From contig NC_031771.1 of assembly GCF_001522545.3 (NCBI RefSeq), forward strand, positions 25,546,847-25,610,846: 64,000 nucleotides of DNA. Reading direction: 5' to 3'. The DNA comes from Parus major (Eukaryota > Chordata > Aves > Passeriformes > Paridae). This document shows, piece after piece, positions 1 to 11,895 of this stretch. The notes beneath the pieces were generated by a model. That model saw only the letters and a program-made list of their open reading frames with translations, had not been told where the DNA came from and searched no databases. The translations under genes and the position numbers were made by a program. Each line of letters opens with the position of its first letter. Within the stretch, counting starts at the first letter, position 1.

Positions 1-2371
1 CCAGCACCAAACAATGTGGCAGCTGGCTACTGTGTGCCATGTGAGTATTGGAGACTATTGTTTAACCTTTAAGTAAACCTCATCCTATCTCTTCCTTTCA
101 TCTTGTGAAAAAGGATATTCAAGCTCTCTCTAATTTTTTTTAGTTGTTTAATGCCTTTCAGTCTCAGCCTGAACTCATCTTGGAGGAAAAAGCAACTGGG
201 TGCTCATGTTGAGCAGTTGTAGCCAACAAGGATGTGTGCCCCATGGGCATTGTTGCCAAGTCCCCTGTGCTGGTGGTGGGTGCTCTTTGGGGTGCACAGG
301 GCTCATGTCTGATCAGTTCAGTCTTAGCTCCAGGCTTCAAACAAATGTGGTGAGCAAATGCCTTCCAGAAGGTGCCTCCAGCAAGCAGCATTGTGGCTTC
401 CCTGTCATCCCTCTGGGGACTGCAAGATTTCCTTTTCCCGGGATGTCTGGCTTCTTGGGAGGTCGCTGCTGATCCACCTCAGGCACAAGCAGCTGTACCT
501 TAATCAAGTGCCTCTATGTAGCCCTTTCCTCAGGCTCTCTGTCACTGCAGAGTTTAGTCTAACCCAGACTTTTCCTCTAGGCAGGCCTGGAGGATGGAAA
601 CAGAAACCCATATTTCCCTTCTTGCAAATGCACTAGGAACATGGGAGCCCCAGCAGAGGCTGAAAGGCTGGCAAATAATCCAATTGAGTAAATTGCCTGT
701 TTCATAACCAGTGGAGATGCAATGTAAACATGCCAAAAATTCCCTGCCATCAATCCTATCCACAAACCCAAATTTTTTGAAAACCAACTGCAAACAGTAT
801 CCTGGCATATTTATCTGCTCATGGCCCACTTTGCTTCCATTCTCTCTTCCCCATATAGTGGTGTTCATAAGCAAAGTGAAACAAGGGCTGAATGAAGCAG
901 TGGAATGCTTTTCTACCTGCACGGATGTGCAGGAAACCGACTGTGGCCAAAATCCGGAGATGAAGTATTAAGGAATTTCAGACTAAATCACCTTAACTCT
1001 CCCCAGTGCTGATCTGATGGAAGAAGTCCCTCTGCTTTGCCCAATGGTGGGATTGATATGGTGAAACAGGGGATCTGCAGAAGGGTCTTGAGGGTCCCCT
1101 ATGGCAGGTGGTACAGACCCAGTGGGGGTGGTTTGGAGCATCCCCTTCCCTCACTGCATGGGGAGCAGGAAGTCTGTGCTGGCTGCTGACCACATAGAGA
1201 TGGTGAACATGTGATTGTGCTCTTTAGCAGCTCTGGCCCCATGTGGCTGGTATTTCTTTCCAGAATTTATTATTCTCTTGTGTTCTATAATGTCCAATTT
1301 TCACTTGATTTTAAAGTATTGAATTGTTAGGTAGTGCATGAAACTTTCAATAAATGCCATTATTTCCAATATCCACAGAAATATCATATATTACAATGTT
1401 TTAATCCAGTCCATACTGCACTGATGAGGTAAACTATTTGTCAATGTTTTGAAGCCAGGCAGAGTGATTGGAAGAGCCCCAACACTTTCCAAGTTTATAT
1501 CTAGGCCTCCAATGGAAACAAGTACCAGATTTATGCTGAACAGGGTTGCTGTGGTGAGCTTTGTACCTGTGCAGCCCTAGAGCACAAAGTGGGCACAGAC
1601 CCCTACCAGACCTTCAGCTGCAGCTGGAGAGAGGAGCCACCAGGGTCCCATGTCCCTCTGGTGAATGGGGTCAGTCTCCTCTCTGTGAAGAAGTTTTTCT
1701 CTGGCATCCTGCTGGGATGGGACCAGGCCTTGGCAGGTACATGATTGTCTCTCAGGTACCCTCAGGATGAAATGTTTGTACCCTGCTGGGCTGGTATGGC
1801 TCAGCAGCAGCTACATAACACCAAACTCCAGGTGTCTGCACTGAGACAGAGCATCTTACTTCACCCCTTCCTCCAGAGCTCAGCAGATACACTCAAGGAA
1901 ACACCTGGTAGCTGGTTTCATGGTAGTCCTGCAAGACCAAAGTCTCACTCCTGCTGTTTTACTTTTCGCTACCAGGCTGGGGCTGTTTTAATAAACCACA
2001 ATTATTTATCCACATGGCCTCTGGAACTCCTCCTGGGCTGTGCTCTGCCCTGGAGGTTGCCTGGGTTTGGGGCTCTCACTGAGGCTGGGAGGTGCTGGCA
2101 GGCTCAGACAGACTGAGCTCCTGAGTGTGTAACCCCAGGGTTATCTCTTAAAGACCAAAGAGCCTGGCAGGTTGTATGCAAGTGCAGCTAATAGAGGGGA
2201 GGTTTCACAGCCCTTGAGCTTTTCCCAATTACTTTCTGCTTCCTTTATTGCTTTTATCATCCCCAAAAAGGCCTGGGAAAGCCTTAATTGGAGATGGGGG
2301 GCCCTGATGGTGGGTGCAAAGTTAAATGTGTGCTTTTTCTTCATGAATAAGACAGTTTATATTCTGGCCTA
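1..2371. other. Intergenic, no gene recognised
   Basis: Only short open frames on both strands, with no recognisable protein and no convincing splice-bounded exon. The composition is ordinary unique avian DNA. No repeat family was recognised here. Confidence 0.6.
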
Positions 2372-2765
2372 AAATCACAGAGTCATAGAATATACTGAGT
2401 TGGAAGGCAATGACAAAGGATTATCTAGTCCATCTCCTTGCCCTGCACAGGAGAATCGAGGATCCAAGAATTACAGCATGTGCCTGAGAGTGTTGTCCAA
2501 ATGCTTCCTGAACTCTGTCAGGTTAGGTACTGTGACCTCTCCTCTGGAGAGCCTGTTCTAGTGCACAACCACCTTCTGGGTGAAGAACCTTTCCCTAATA
2601 TCCAACATAAACCTCCCCTGACACAACTTCATGCCGTTCCCTCTGACTCTGTCCACTGGTCACAACAGAGAAGAGATCAGTGCCAGCTCCTTCTCCTCCC
2701 CATGTGAGGAAGCTGTAGACTGTGGTGAGGCATACCTTAGATATGTGGACAGTTCACACATGCTG
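2372..2765 (-). repeat. CR1 LINE 3' fragment
   Basis: The plus strand begins with the reverse complement of the CR1 3' tail (a cacagagtcatagaat-type octamer repeat, then the 'gagttggaagg' block). It runs on through the conserved CR1 3' sequence, including the 'cctgagagtgttgtccaaa' and 'gagcctgttc' segments. The element therefore lies on the minus strand with its 3' end at about 2372. It is heavily mutated, 5'-truncated and codes for nothing intact. The left edge is clear; the right edge is approximate. Confidence 0.85.
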
Positions 2766-5700
2766 AAATTTTGGTCTGCCCTCTCTTTTTTCCTGATATA
2801 TTCATACTATACAGCCTGCTCAGGACAGATTCTCACCCCAGCCACGAGGGAAGCAATGACTATCACACCCAGCATCTCCTGTATGAGAGCATCCCATGTG
2901 CCATCTCCATCTCCCTCCCAAACAGTTCAGGCAGTGCTGTTCGCTCTTGGTAGTGTCATCTGCCCCTTGGTACTTCCCAAAAAGCCACAAGGTCACAGAG
3001 AACATATTTGGCTGGTTCTGCACAGCTACACCCCTATGAAGCTAGTCCTAAAGATCACACATCTTTGTTTCCCAGAAAAAGAATGTCGCTAGGCCAGGTA
3101 TTTGTGCTAGATGCTGCAATCTGTGGCTGCCCAGAGCTCTAGTTTGTAGTAGATATATTTGTACTGCCAACCCCAGGGCTTTCCAAAGGGACTGGCAGCA
3201 TCCACTCACTGCAGGAGAGGCGTGCTGAAGGTCACAAGCTACTCTTTCCTGCAAAGCTCTTCCTTTGCAATGGCAAGAGCACATCCCAAGGGTGCTCAGA
3301 ACAAGTAGTCCCCTGGAAAGCAGAGCCAGCAACCCATTGCCTTGATGCTCCATTTCTTTGTTTGATGGCACTGTAGAGATGAGGTGAGGTCCTGCCAGGA
3401 GATCTACTGCCTCTACTGGGCTTGATCTTCCTGGAACCAGGATATTTTGGAGACCCTATGCTTGGGTCTAATGCTGGCTTATGGCTGGCTGTTGACCTGT
3501 GGGTTTAAAAGGTTTTGAGAAAGGGGACTCACAGACTTACTGATACAGGAGTATCAAACTCCTGCTTGTAGGAAAAGGGATTAAACCAGAGTGAGCTGGG
3601 CAGAATGGACGATGGTGCCACCCGGAAAGGAGAAAATGAGTGCAGTGCTTTCATGCCCAGGATTTAGTGGCACAGTCCCTGCAAGAAACAACCAAATGTT
3701 CAATGCTGACACTCCTACATTGCTCTGAAGGAAAAATGCAAAGACAGACCACTTCCAGAAAGGTGGCTGTGCCCTGGAGGGTGGATGTCAGTACTTCCCC
3801 ATGCATTTGGGCACCTCTTGGGAGACTGCCAGTCTCTGAGAAAAGCCTTGCACACTTTAAAAATCAGGACCTTGGTAGCTTCTGGGCATCCCACTGGAAC
3901 AGACAGGCCAGGTTACAGAAGATTCAAAAATCTTTCCTCAGGTTTTCCAGGGAGAGCTGTGGGATATCTTACCAACAGCCACCTGAGACAAGGTTAAGTT
4001 ACAGTGAGCAGTAGAGTAGGCAAAATCTTTTGCATTTATTCATTAAAAGTTGATTAAATTAAAATTTTGGCAGTTAAATGAAAGAAAGACTACATCTTGG
4101 AAATGAAAGCCCTGCCCTTGGATGGGGAATTAGCCTCTAAAGCAGAAAGCTCATTTGAATACTTCTTATGAGAAAGTTGAGGCAGTGTCAGAGTCATGGC
4201 TACAGGGCTCCCTGCTCTACTTGCTTTCCAGTCTTATCCCAGCGAGTTTGATATGGCAGCGGCAGAGTTGCCCCAGATGTTAAGCTCTGGGGACTTTAGA
4301 ATTGTTTTAAATAATGTGGGCTGCTTAATTAGCTGAACCAACCTCTCTGCCAACACACTTGCTATGTATGACAAACACACTCCATTTTTGGCTTCAAGCA
4401 CAATTTCCATGTCATCAATGCAAAAAATTAAGCGGGTACAGTATGTCATAAAGGTAAGAAGATAACCCAAACCTCCTACCTCACTAAAACACAAAAGCAG
4501 TCCCTTATTTATTTAACATTACAGGAAAAAAACAATTTAATCTACCAGCCACAAAGATAACACTAATTTAACTGCGTTGCTGTGAGCAGTAGGAACTTGA
4601 TACAGCAAGCTCCACTGTGAGAAGGCAATTGTTTCTATTTCTGTAGGGACTGGTATTCACGAGATTAAGCAAGATGCTCTGGACGCAGCCCCAGCTCCCT
4701 GGGTGCCTGTTTTTGGGCAGTACTGCAGCAGCAGTGTTTTCCATGGGGCTAAAAGCCAAGTCAGTGTGAAGCTGTGTGTGGTGCAGTTTGATCTGGCAGA
4801 GAGCAAAGACGCCATAAATCATGAAATAAAGCCAAAATGCCCATCCTGCATGAGACTTTTGGAATCTTGTTAAAAGGATTTATGCAGTGTTTTTCCAGGG
4901 AGGCATACAAACCCTCTCTATTTATGTCTCTCACTCCCATCAAATTTTCATGGAGTGCTCCTCCCCTTTGCTCGAATACTGGGGTTTCTCTGCTGGTTCT
5001 AGGCTCAAGGCAAACAGACACCCAACAATAAAGACTAAATGCAGCACACACCAAAGCCCATCACAAAATGTCGACCCTACAGTAAAAAACAGCTGCAGTT
5101 TCCTCAGCTGGTGCCCATCTTGCTCCAACTGCCCGCCTTCCTGCCATCTGCTAGGTAAGAGGAACACACAGATAGAGATGCAAGGAGTACTCCTACACGT
5201 GAAATCCTACATCTGGCATTTGCACTGGGCTTGGGCTCAAAGCCAGGCTGATGGTGCAAGGTGAGAAGCACCGCTCCTGCCTGAAGAGTCAGGGCTGGCC
5301 ACAGCATGTCCCAGCAGGATGTCCACAGGAAGCTGCACAAGTATGTGCCAGCTGCAGCAGGGATGCCCTATTTCACAGGTACCTGGCTGCTAGCTGAAGC
5401 TCTTGGGATGTCAAGGTATGGATTAACCCCTGTCCTGTCTGAGACAGGCCTTTGGAATGCCCAGGAAAAGGGCAAAATGAAAATGCTGCAGTTTATCTGC
5501 AGCCCAGGGTGTGTCCATGTCTCAGATGCTCTGGGTTCTCCAGAGCCAAAGAGCACCAAGGATTTTCAGAGGTCTGGGATGGTTTCTACACCGTGAACAG
5601 GGTAGGTATGTTTGACCTTGAGAGGGCAGATGTGAGTAGGCAAGGAGGAACTGTCTTTCACTCAGTTAAGCTCTTGGGTGTCCTGTTAGAAAGGAAGCAA

Positions 5701-8700
5701 GGGGAGCTGGTTTCTTTCCACAGAGCCGAACTGAGAGGAGGAAGTCTCCACTGCAGGATATTGAGGTTTGCAGGAGTTCAAAAAGGAATACCTTGAAGAA
5801 AAAGCCATCAAGGGCTATTAGATGGAGACACCATGTCTGGCTCAAGGAACGCTGATCACTGAAACCTGGGAGAGGTTTCAGAGAGAACTGCACCTTTTCT
5901 CAGTTCTCTCTTCCTTAAGCACAATTTCTTCTTCATTGTGGCTTTTTTTTTCCCCCTTAATTTTGTTCAAAGCTCCTTGGGGAACGAGGAAACAGATAAT
6001 ATGTGGAGCACATGCTGTTCCAGGGTTATAATGCTTTACTGCTCACTGGCAGTAAGATGACCTGTGACAGCCTGAGAGGAGGGCAGATTGTCCTGTTTTA
6101 TAGCCTCCTTTGTCTCCCTGCAGCTCTCAGTACTGCTCAGTCATTAAAGAAGTGACCCTGAAAAGTGTTGGCTGAGGACGAGGTTTGCTGTTGCTTCCTG
6201 CACGAGTGGCTTCAGCATGTGCTTCACACCACAGTGGGCTGCACTGTCGCCCCAGGCCTGCAGCAAAGTAGGTGAGGCTTTAATGCAAACACTGAGAGCA
6301 GCAATCAGTGGCTCCAGGGCAACATCGTGAGACAAGGGGAACATCCTGGTCCAGGACACCAACTGTGCTCCTGGGAGTGAGGACCAAATGCACCTAGATC
6401 CCAACCTGCTCCATGATGTTCATGGAGGGAACACGACGGGTGGGTTGGATAAGAAGCCACGATATACCTGCTACCTGCTCCAGCTGAGCCTTGCATCAGT
6501 GGCCAAGTGCAGATGCAGCCTTCATTATACAGAGAATGAGGAAAAATCTGCAGGCAGGTAGAAATGAGAGAGCCAAATTCCCTTCTAAACATGCCTGAAG
6601 AGATCTGATCAAAGGTGGGTGCGGAGGAACTGTTCTGGGGGCATGTTAAAGCCAGGCTAGTTTTCCAAGCAATGAGGAATCAGATGTTTTCTTGTGAAGT
6701 TATATGCATCTAGAGAGAGATGACAAAGACAATTATTTTCTTGGTATGCTTTACTAAGCAGCTGAAAACAGATGAGTGATGCTAACAGGGATCTTTGATG
6801 ACAAAACAATTTTGGGTTAGCTACTTCTGGAAGAGGAAGGCCTTTTCCCATTATTTGAGTTTTAACTCTGATAGATAAGCCAGGGGATACAGTGAGAAAG
6901 CATCTTTACCTGGGCTGCCGTTCACTCTTGTGTTGAAGGGATATGTGCAGAACCTGAGACAGGGTATGGACAAAAAAGAACTCAGACTTACTAAACAGAG
7001 AATGGAAAACAGAACAGGAAGGAGAAGTGCTGCTTTTTTTTTTTCCCCTTTTGTTTCTGAAGAGTTTTATTTTCTTTGGATTAGAGCAAGGTATGCCCAG
7101 CTGCTTGTTTCCTTGGAAAAAGGAAAAAACTTCCAGATCCTGGTCACAAAAGTTAGAAACATATTGGTCCAAGGTGGCATCTTGCCTGAAAGCAGGACTG
7201 CTCATGGCAGCTGACAAGGCTTCCATAATGATTAATTCAATCTCAATCATTATAAGCAGCAGTGAATGCTGCTCTTTTTCCAGCCACATGTTCAATCTTT
7301 GCAGGCAATCTCCCCCATCTCTCCTGTGCAGGGGACACTCAGCTGCTCAGGGATGGGTTGCTCACCTTCCTTGGCCCTGCCCTGCAGCAGTGGGGAACAG
7401 TAGCACACCACACTTCTCTAAATACCATGTCCAGGATACGCTGACCTCATGGACCTGCCTGGCAGGAGACACCTCAGTGAAGAAAGGTATGAAAGGACTG
7501 GAAACAGTCCTTCAACATCCATGTAGGTGTGTGTGAATCTGTATAGGCAACTGTCTAAATAAGTATGTGTGTATGCACAGAGATGAATGTGTGTGTCACC
7601 AAGTGACATGTCCCTCATGTCCTCTTAGCACAGCTGTCTCACAGAGCCCTGGGTGCCTGCAGTCCTGGGGAGATGCTTGTTGGTGCAGGCTGGCGGTGAT
7701 TTTTCCTTCCTGCTCTCAGTGTGGAAAGATCAGAACCCCAGAGCCAGGTCAGAGCTACCCAATCAAGGAGACTCACCCCCAGCATCTTGTCCTTGGCTAA
7801 ACCCGGGCTTGGCCTTCTTGCAGCAGCCTTGTCCCACCTCCCCAGCAAGGGTGCAAGGAAGTTTTGAGCAGGGTTTGGTGACAAGCTGTGAGGCTGAAAG
7901 TTGGGATGTGTGACAGGGCTGCTTTTAGGCTGAGCATGGGCATCTGCAGGTGGGGAGGTCCTGAATTCCCTCTCCATTCCCTCCAGGACTCACGGATAAC
8001 TGGCAGAGCCTGGGAGAGCAGAACAAGGCAGGACCTTCCTGCAGCCTTCTGCTGCTCCCCAGTGGCGGCGTGGAGAGGCACCACGGGCGGTTCCTGAAGG
8101 GGGAAGCCAGAACGGGAGACGGTGAAGGAACTGTCGCATCTCTAAGTGGAGGTCGTGATTTCTTTCTCCATCTTCCCCAGAACTCACAGTTAATTCTCAG
8201 CGGGCAGGGGAACAGTAGGGTGACAAGGATGTGGGGGAGATATAATCACAAGCCTAGAGTTTTTTGAAAAGAAGCAAACACTTTTGGAACCTTTGAGGAC
8301 AGCAGACAATACTTTGTGGGTTTATTTCTCCAAATCAGTGAAAGCATAAAACTGTCTCGATTTCCTTATCCTGATAATTCACTTGCTTCTTAAAATGATC
8401 TTCCTCCCCGGTTGTGTTCTGAAATAAAAAGCATGAAGACAAACACATCAAATTTCCAACCTGCCTAGGGTGTTGAAAGCAGTGAAGCTCTTGTTACTGC
8501 AGAGAACAATAATTTCCTTAGTGTATTCATAAAATTAGTCCTCCAAATTGCCTGAATGTTGTTCCTCTCAAACCCCTTGTAATTAAGGGAAAGAATACTG
8601 TGGTAAACAATGCTGTTTCTTTAAGCATCTTGCCAGTCTGTATCACAGCAGGTGCTTTTCTTTCCCAGATCTTCCCAGTGGTGCCTTGAGTTTGTAAACT

Positions 8701-11036
8701 TGAATTTTTCAAGGCTGTTTGGCCTTAGGGATGTGGGAGGATTTACCCACACAGAGATCTCAATGTTGGTGCTCCTCCTGCCTATGCTGAGGCTCTTGGA
8801 GGCTTGAGGTCCCACTTGTGAGACCACTCTGTTGCTCATTAAAATGCCCCCTGAGGCAGGTGCTGCCACCACCCCTGTTTGCTTTTGCTGGGCACTGAGC
8901 TGGCCATGAGGGGGTAGGTTGGAGGGACATTTAAGCAAAAGACAATGCTGCTAAGAGGGCAAAGTAGAAAAATGGCAAATAAATGACAATGTCTTCAGCC
9001 ATTTCCTATCCCTCTAGGAGAGCATCTGTCACCCACTTTGCAAGGCTGTCCTGGGACAGTTACTGAGATTACCTGATCTGTCAAGGAGTCTGGACACCAG
9101 ACTAGGGCACCACTCTGCAAGTCTCATGAAAGTGTTGCTGTCAGTGTGGCTGTGGGCCAGTCCCTGAAATAGAAGTTGTAGTTCTTGGGGGCACAGGATT
9201 GAAAAAGGTTTTTGATACCTGGAAAAAGCTTCAGTTTTTGAAAAATAGCTTGTAATGCTCTCCAAATTTATTTATTTTTTAATTTAAGCACTTAATAAGA
9301 TGATTTCTTAGGAAGAAATAGATGTTTCATGAAATCTGGTTTTCCCACTGGCATAAATTTTAGTCAACAGATTGTAGACAGTTTTAATTTTGAGGAGACT
9401 CAGGCCACACAGCACAGAGGCAAGTAGAGTTGTCCTTTCTTTATGGAAACAGGATTGCAGAAGCTTGATAACTGATATGAGGCAGAGTGTCACACAGATT
9501 TTTTTTTTTAAACAGAATGATGTCTCTTATCTTTAGGATAAGGCTGCTTAAAAGTGACTGGAAAGGAACAGGAGTACACCAATAACAAGAAGAGAATGTG
9601 ATCAATTATATAGCAGAAAGGATACATATAATTTTCTATGAACATTATAAAATCAATCATACAATTTAATGTGAAACTGCCTTTGAATGTTTGAAAAAAA
9701 AAAAAGTTTTTGCTGTACTTGGAATAGTTAAAGGTGTTATTGGGACATGGTCCTGGACTTCTTTTTATAGCATTTTTCATGCTGCCATTCACATGAGCAC
9801 AGATTTGCTCCCTCTCATTTTGGTGCCAGCCTTCTCCTATCATCAAGCCCCCCTTAAATTTTGCAGGCAGAGAAGGGGAATCTAAATGTCAGTGATAAAA
9901 GGAGACTTCCATATTTATGCAACTGTAAACAAAAAACAGCAAATATCAAAAAAATCTCTCCAGAAGTCCAGGAAAAAAAAAAATAACCAACACATGATAG
10001 AGAAGAAGTCACTGTAGGTACATATAAATATAATTATGTACAGTGGGCTATTATCTATACATACATATAATCTGTATTTTTTTTATCTGTACACATGTGT
10101 TTAAAATACTTTGACTTTACATCATTCTTCTAAAAAAATCTCCTGCATTTTAAGAGGCTGGCCACACTAGGTGTCCTCTCCCTCACTGCTGCCTCAGCTC
10201 CCCAAGCTAATGCTCAGGTGCACTGGGCATTTCTACTGTACTCACTAATTTCTGCACTTTTTCACAGTCCCTCTTCTGCCACTTTCCCTTTCCAGACAGC
10301 CAGTGTGGGGTGGCAGAGCTAGGGTACAGGGCAGATTCCCAGGGACCTAACACAAATCTCAGCATCGGCCTACAGGTGTGAGGAGGGCATGGGAGCTTTC
10401 TGGATAGTCTTGGGGCTGCCTGGATACTGCTCTGTCATTTCTACTCTCTCTCCTGACCACTAAAACCACTTTGCCTGGTGTTCCTGCCACAAGGATGCTC
10501 ATCATCCCTGGGATCTGCACGCTTGTGTTTCCTGGGGAGTGCCTGAGGAAGTCAATTGCCTGGAGTTACTGGGATGCTGCCCAGAGAGAGTGGATAGCTG
10601 GGTATAGGCACCACACCTCAGGACAAATGTCATGCCAGTGGCCTGAGGTATCTCCCTTGTGCCAGCGCTCTGGGCCTTCTGACCCAGAGCTGTGCAACAC
10701 CCTGGTCTTTCCATCTGCCTGAGGATGTCTTTGCCCTGAGCTTCCAGCTTACTTGGCTATGTCAGAGCCTTTCCTGTGGCTGGAAACATCTCTTCCGCAG
10801 CACGAAGGAGATCATCCTGGAGCTTCCCCTTTCTGAGCGAGCCAGAAAACATGTACATGCCAGAACGTCTCACAGAAAGACAGTGGTGTCAGTGTGCACC
10901 CACTGCAGCAGCTTTCTAGACTCAGCTCTCGTGCAAGGGAAGTTTGATGGGGAGGCTGGAGAGGATGAGCACACAGCACCCACGGGCCATGGATGTGCTT
11001 GGATTACAGACCAGTCTTGGGGGTGGATAGACACTC
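2766..11036. other. Intergenic, upstream of the receptor gene
   Basis: No exon with homology to a known protein was found on either strand. A stretch at about 9640-10140 is AT-rich with several A and T runs. At 7223-7256 there is a short AT-rich block with opposed TAATGATTAA-like and AATCATTA-like motifs, which could be a homeodomain-type site, but nothing more can be supported. GC content rises sharply from about 11.1 kb. Confidence 0.55.
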
Positions 11037-11610
11037 ATGCCACCACACTGGCCAGGAGACAAGCCAAAAGGGATGGAGGGGCAGCACACCGGCAGTTTCC
11101 CTCAGGTGCGTGGCGAGAGGTCTGCAAACTCCCGTGCCCCGGGGCCATCTCCGCGGTTTGGGCAATTCCCCCGCTTTGCCTGGTGGACGGGAGTCCTTTC
11201 CCAGGCAGCGGCAGGTGCCTTATCCTCTCGCCGGGCTGTTTTCCTCCCCCGGCCGCTGCTCTCCCTCTCCCTGTTGTGCTCCAGCGGCTTTTTCACAGCG
11301 CTCAAGGTCGAGGCCGGCCGGCTGGGGGGTGCGCGCAGCCCTCTGTTTTCGGGGGGTGCCCCCACGTTCAAGGCTGCCGCTGCCTTCCCACGCCCGGCGC
11401 AGGTGCTGCGGGCCCGGTTCTCACGGCCGGCTCTCACAACAACCCCCGCCCGGCGAGACGAGGCGGAGCGAGGGCCAGGGGTCCCCCCGTGCCCCTCGGC
11501 TCTCGGCGGGTCCCAAGAGCTCCCGGCCCGGCACCGCAGCTGCCCGGCCCGACGCAGGGACCCCATGTCCCGGCCGGGGGCTCCCGGGGCAGTGCGGCAC
11601 AGCCCCCGCG

Positions 11611-11785
11611 NNNNNNNNNNNNNNNNNNNNNNNNNNNNNNNNNNNNNNNNNNNNNNNNNNNNNNNNNNNNNNNNNNNNNNNNNNNNNNNNNNNNNNNNNN
11701 NNNNNNNNNNNNNNNNNNNNNNNNNNNNNNNNNNNNNNNNNNNNNNNNNNNNNNNNNNNNNNNNNNNNNNNNNNNNNNNNNNNNN
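11611..11785. other. Assembly gap (175 N)
   Basis: A run of N inside the GC-rich promoter/exon 1 region. It very probably hides the initiator ATG of the receptor, because the hydrophobic core of the signal peptide starts only a few codons after the gap. Confidence 0.98.
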
Positions 11786-11895
11786 GGGCCGCCCCCCGCC
11801 GCCGCTCCGCCGGGCGCTCGTCTTCCTCAGCATCCTCCTGCCGCCGCTGCTGCCGCTGGCCGGGAGCGCCGCTGGCGCCGGGACACGCCGCGCCC
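11786..11895 (+). CDS. Receptor exon 1: signal peptide (partial)
   Basis: After the gap the frame encodes an Arg/Pro-rich start, then a leucine-rich hydrophobic core ([15 protein letters not shown]), then a small-residue segment (AGSAAGAG) suitable for signal peptidase. The exon ends in phase 1 at the donor cgccc|gtgagc and joins exon 2 in frame. This frame is open back through the Ns to 11037, but the upstream part is probably 5' UTR. Confidence 0.8.

Noticed and set aside
10883..11610. Three overlapping plus-strand open frames running into the first gap
   Set aside because: They are produced by GC-rich sequence and by translating N as open. Only the frame carrying the signal peptide after the gap is supported, and only downstream of the gap.
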